Below the pieces are notes generated by a model, which worked only from the letters and a program-made list of their open reading frames with translations, had not been told where the DNA came from and made no database searches. This document shows positions 59,228 to 59,354 of a stretch of 59,354 nt of DNA, in pieces. The stretch lies in NCBI GenBank assembly GCA_046262315.1, contig JBHEMZ010000090.1:1-59354 (forward strand). The letters are read 5' to 3'. This DNA is from JACVRM01 sp046262315. Lineage in GTDB: Bacteria > Actinomycetota > Thermoleophilia > Gaiellales > Gaiellaceae. A program made the position numbers and the translations under genes. The stretch's first letter is position 1; each line of letters opens with the position of its first letter.

Positions 59228-59354
59228 AAGTCAAGTCGCTGGACGATCGGCGGCTCCTTTGCGAGAGTTCGGGTTGGGTGCGGGTGACCGCGAGCTAAAG
59301 CGCAGGGGGTGGGGCTGTCTCCTGCCGCGCTGCTTGGCCGTTTGACGGCCGACG

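Overview
The window is a roughly 70% GC, gene-dense stretch that looks like an actinobacterial chromosome. The F420-type LLM oxidoreductase, the ECF sigma factor with a zinc anti-sigma factor, the many GTG starts and the 11-bp direct-repeat PHO boxes all point that way. The class Thermoleophilia (Gaiellales or Solirubrobacterales) is my best guess, but that rests on general resemblance and no marker gene here settles it. At least 16 genes have a TANNNT hexamer 6-9 nt before the start codon, so leaderless transcription appears to be a normal mode in this genome.

Layout. 0-22 kb is mostly housekeeping: OsmC, esterase, SDR, thioesterase, M16 peptidase, a beta-lactamase-fold protein, acetyl-CoA synthetase, an M24 peptidase, a three-subunit molybdenum hydroxylase operon (12.4-15.9 kb) with a MobA-like gene nearby, a cyclophilin lipoprotein, an ECF sigma/anti-sigma pair, a GCS2 ligase and an HtrA protease. 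22-30 kb is a phosphate region (phoU, pstB, pstS, pit, DUF47, histidine kinase, two PhoB/PhoP-like regulators, uppP). It is badly damaged: pstC, pstA, the 3' end of pstS, the 5' half of phoU, most of the kinase and most of a CYTH/NUDIX cluster are missing, and several genes are frameshifted. Two well-formed PHO boxes survive in front of pstS and of the second regulator.

30-46 kb holds an F420-dependent enzyme, a MOT1-like molybdate transporter that fits with the molybdenum enzyme, a TPP riboswitch in front of a CytX-type permease, PhzF, a secreted RTX-repeat protein, SixA, a PadR-controlled ABC exporter with a peculiar 14-bp inverted-repeat element between its two genes, a NiCoT-type transporter, a subtilase and a DUF1326-DUF2182 pair.

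46.9-59 kb is accessory. A tRNA-Arg(CCT) is followed by one copy of a 47-bp direct repeat (46/47 identical to a second copy 6.7 kb away), the 5' end of a type I restriction methylase gene, a uracil-glycosylase-like gene, an HTH protein, a PhoD-like phosphatase paired with an unrecognised 627-residue protein, a secreted M6 peptidase, an NHL-repeat protein, the 3' end of a type I restriction subunit gene and a truncated IS481 transposase. An IS630-type transposase fragment sits at the opposite edge of the window.

Limits. Single-base frameshifts occur in about eleven otherwise well-conserved genes. Sequencing or assembly error is a serious alternative to real gene decay, and the deletions in the phosphate region should be confirmed in raw reads before they are read biologically.
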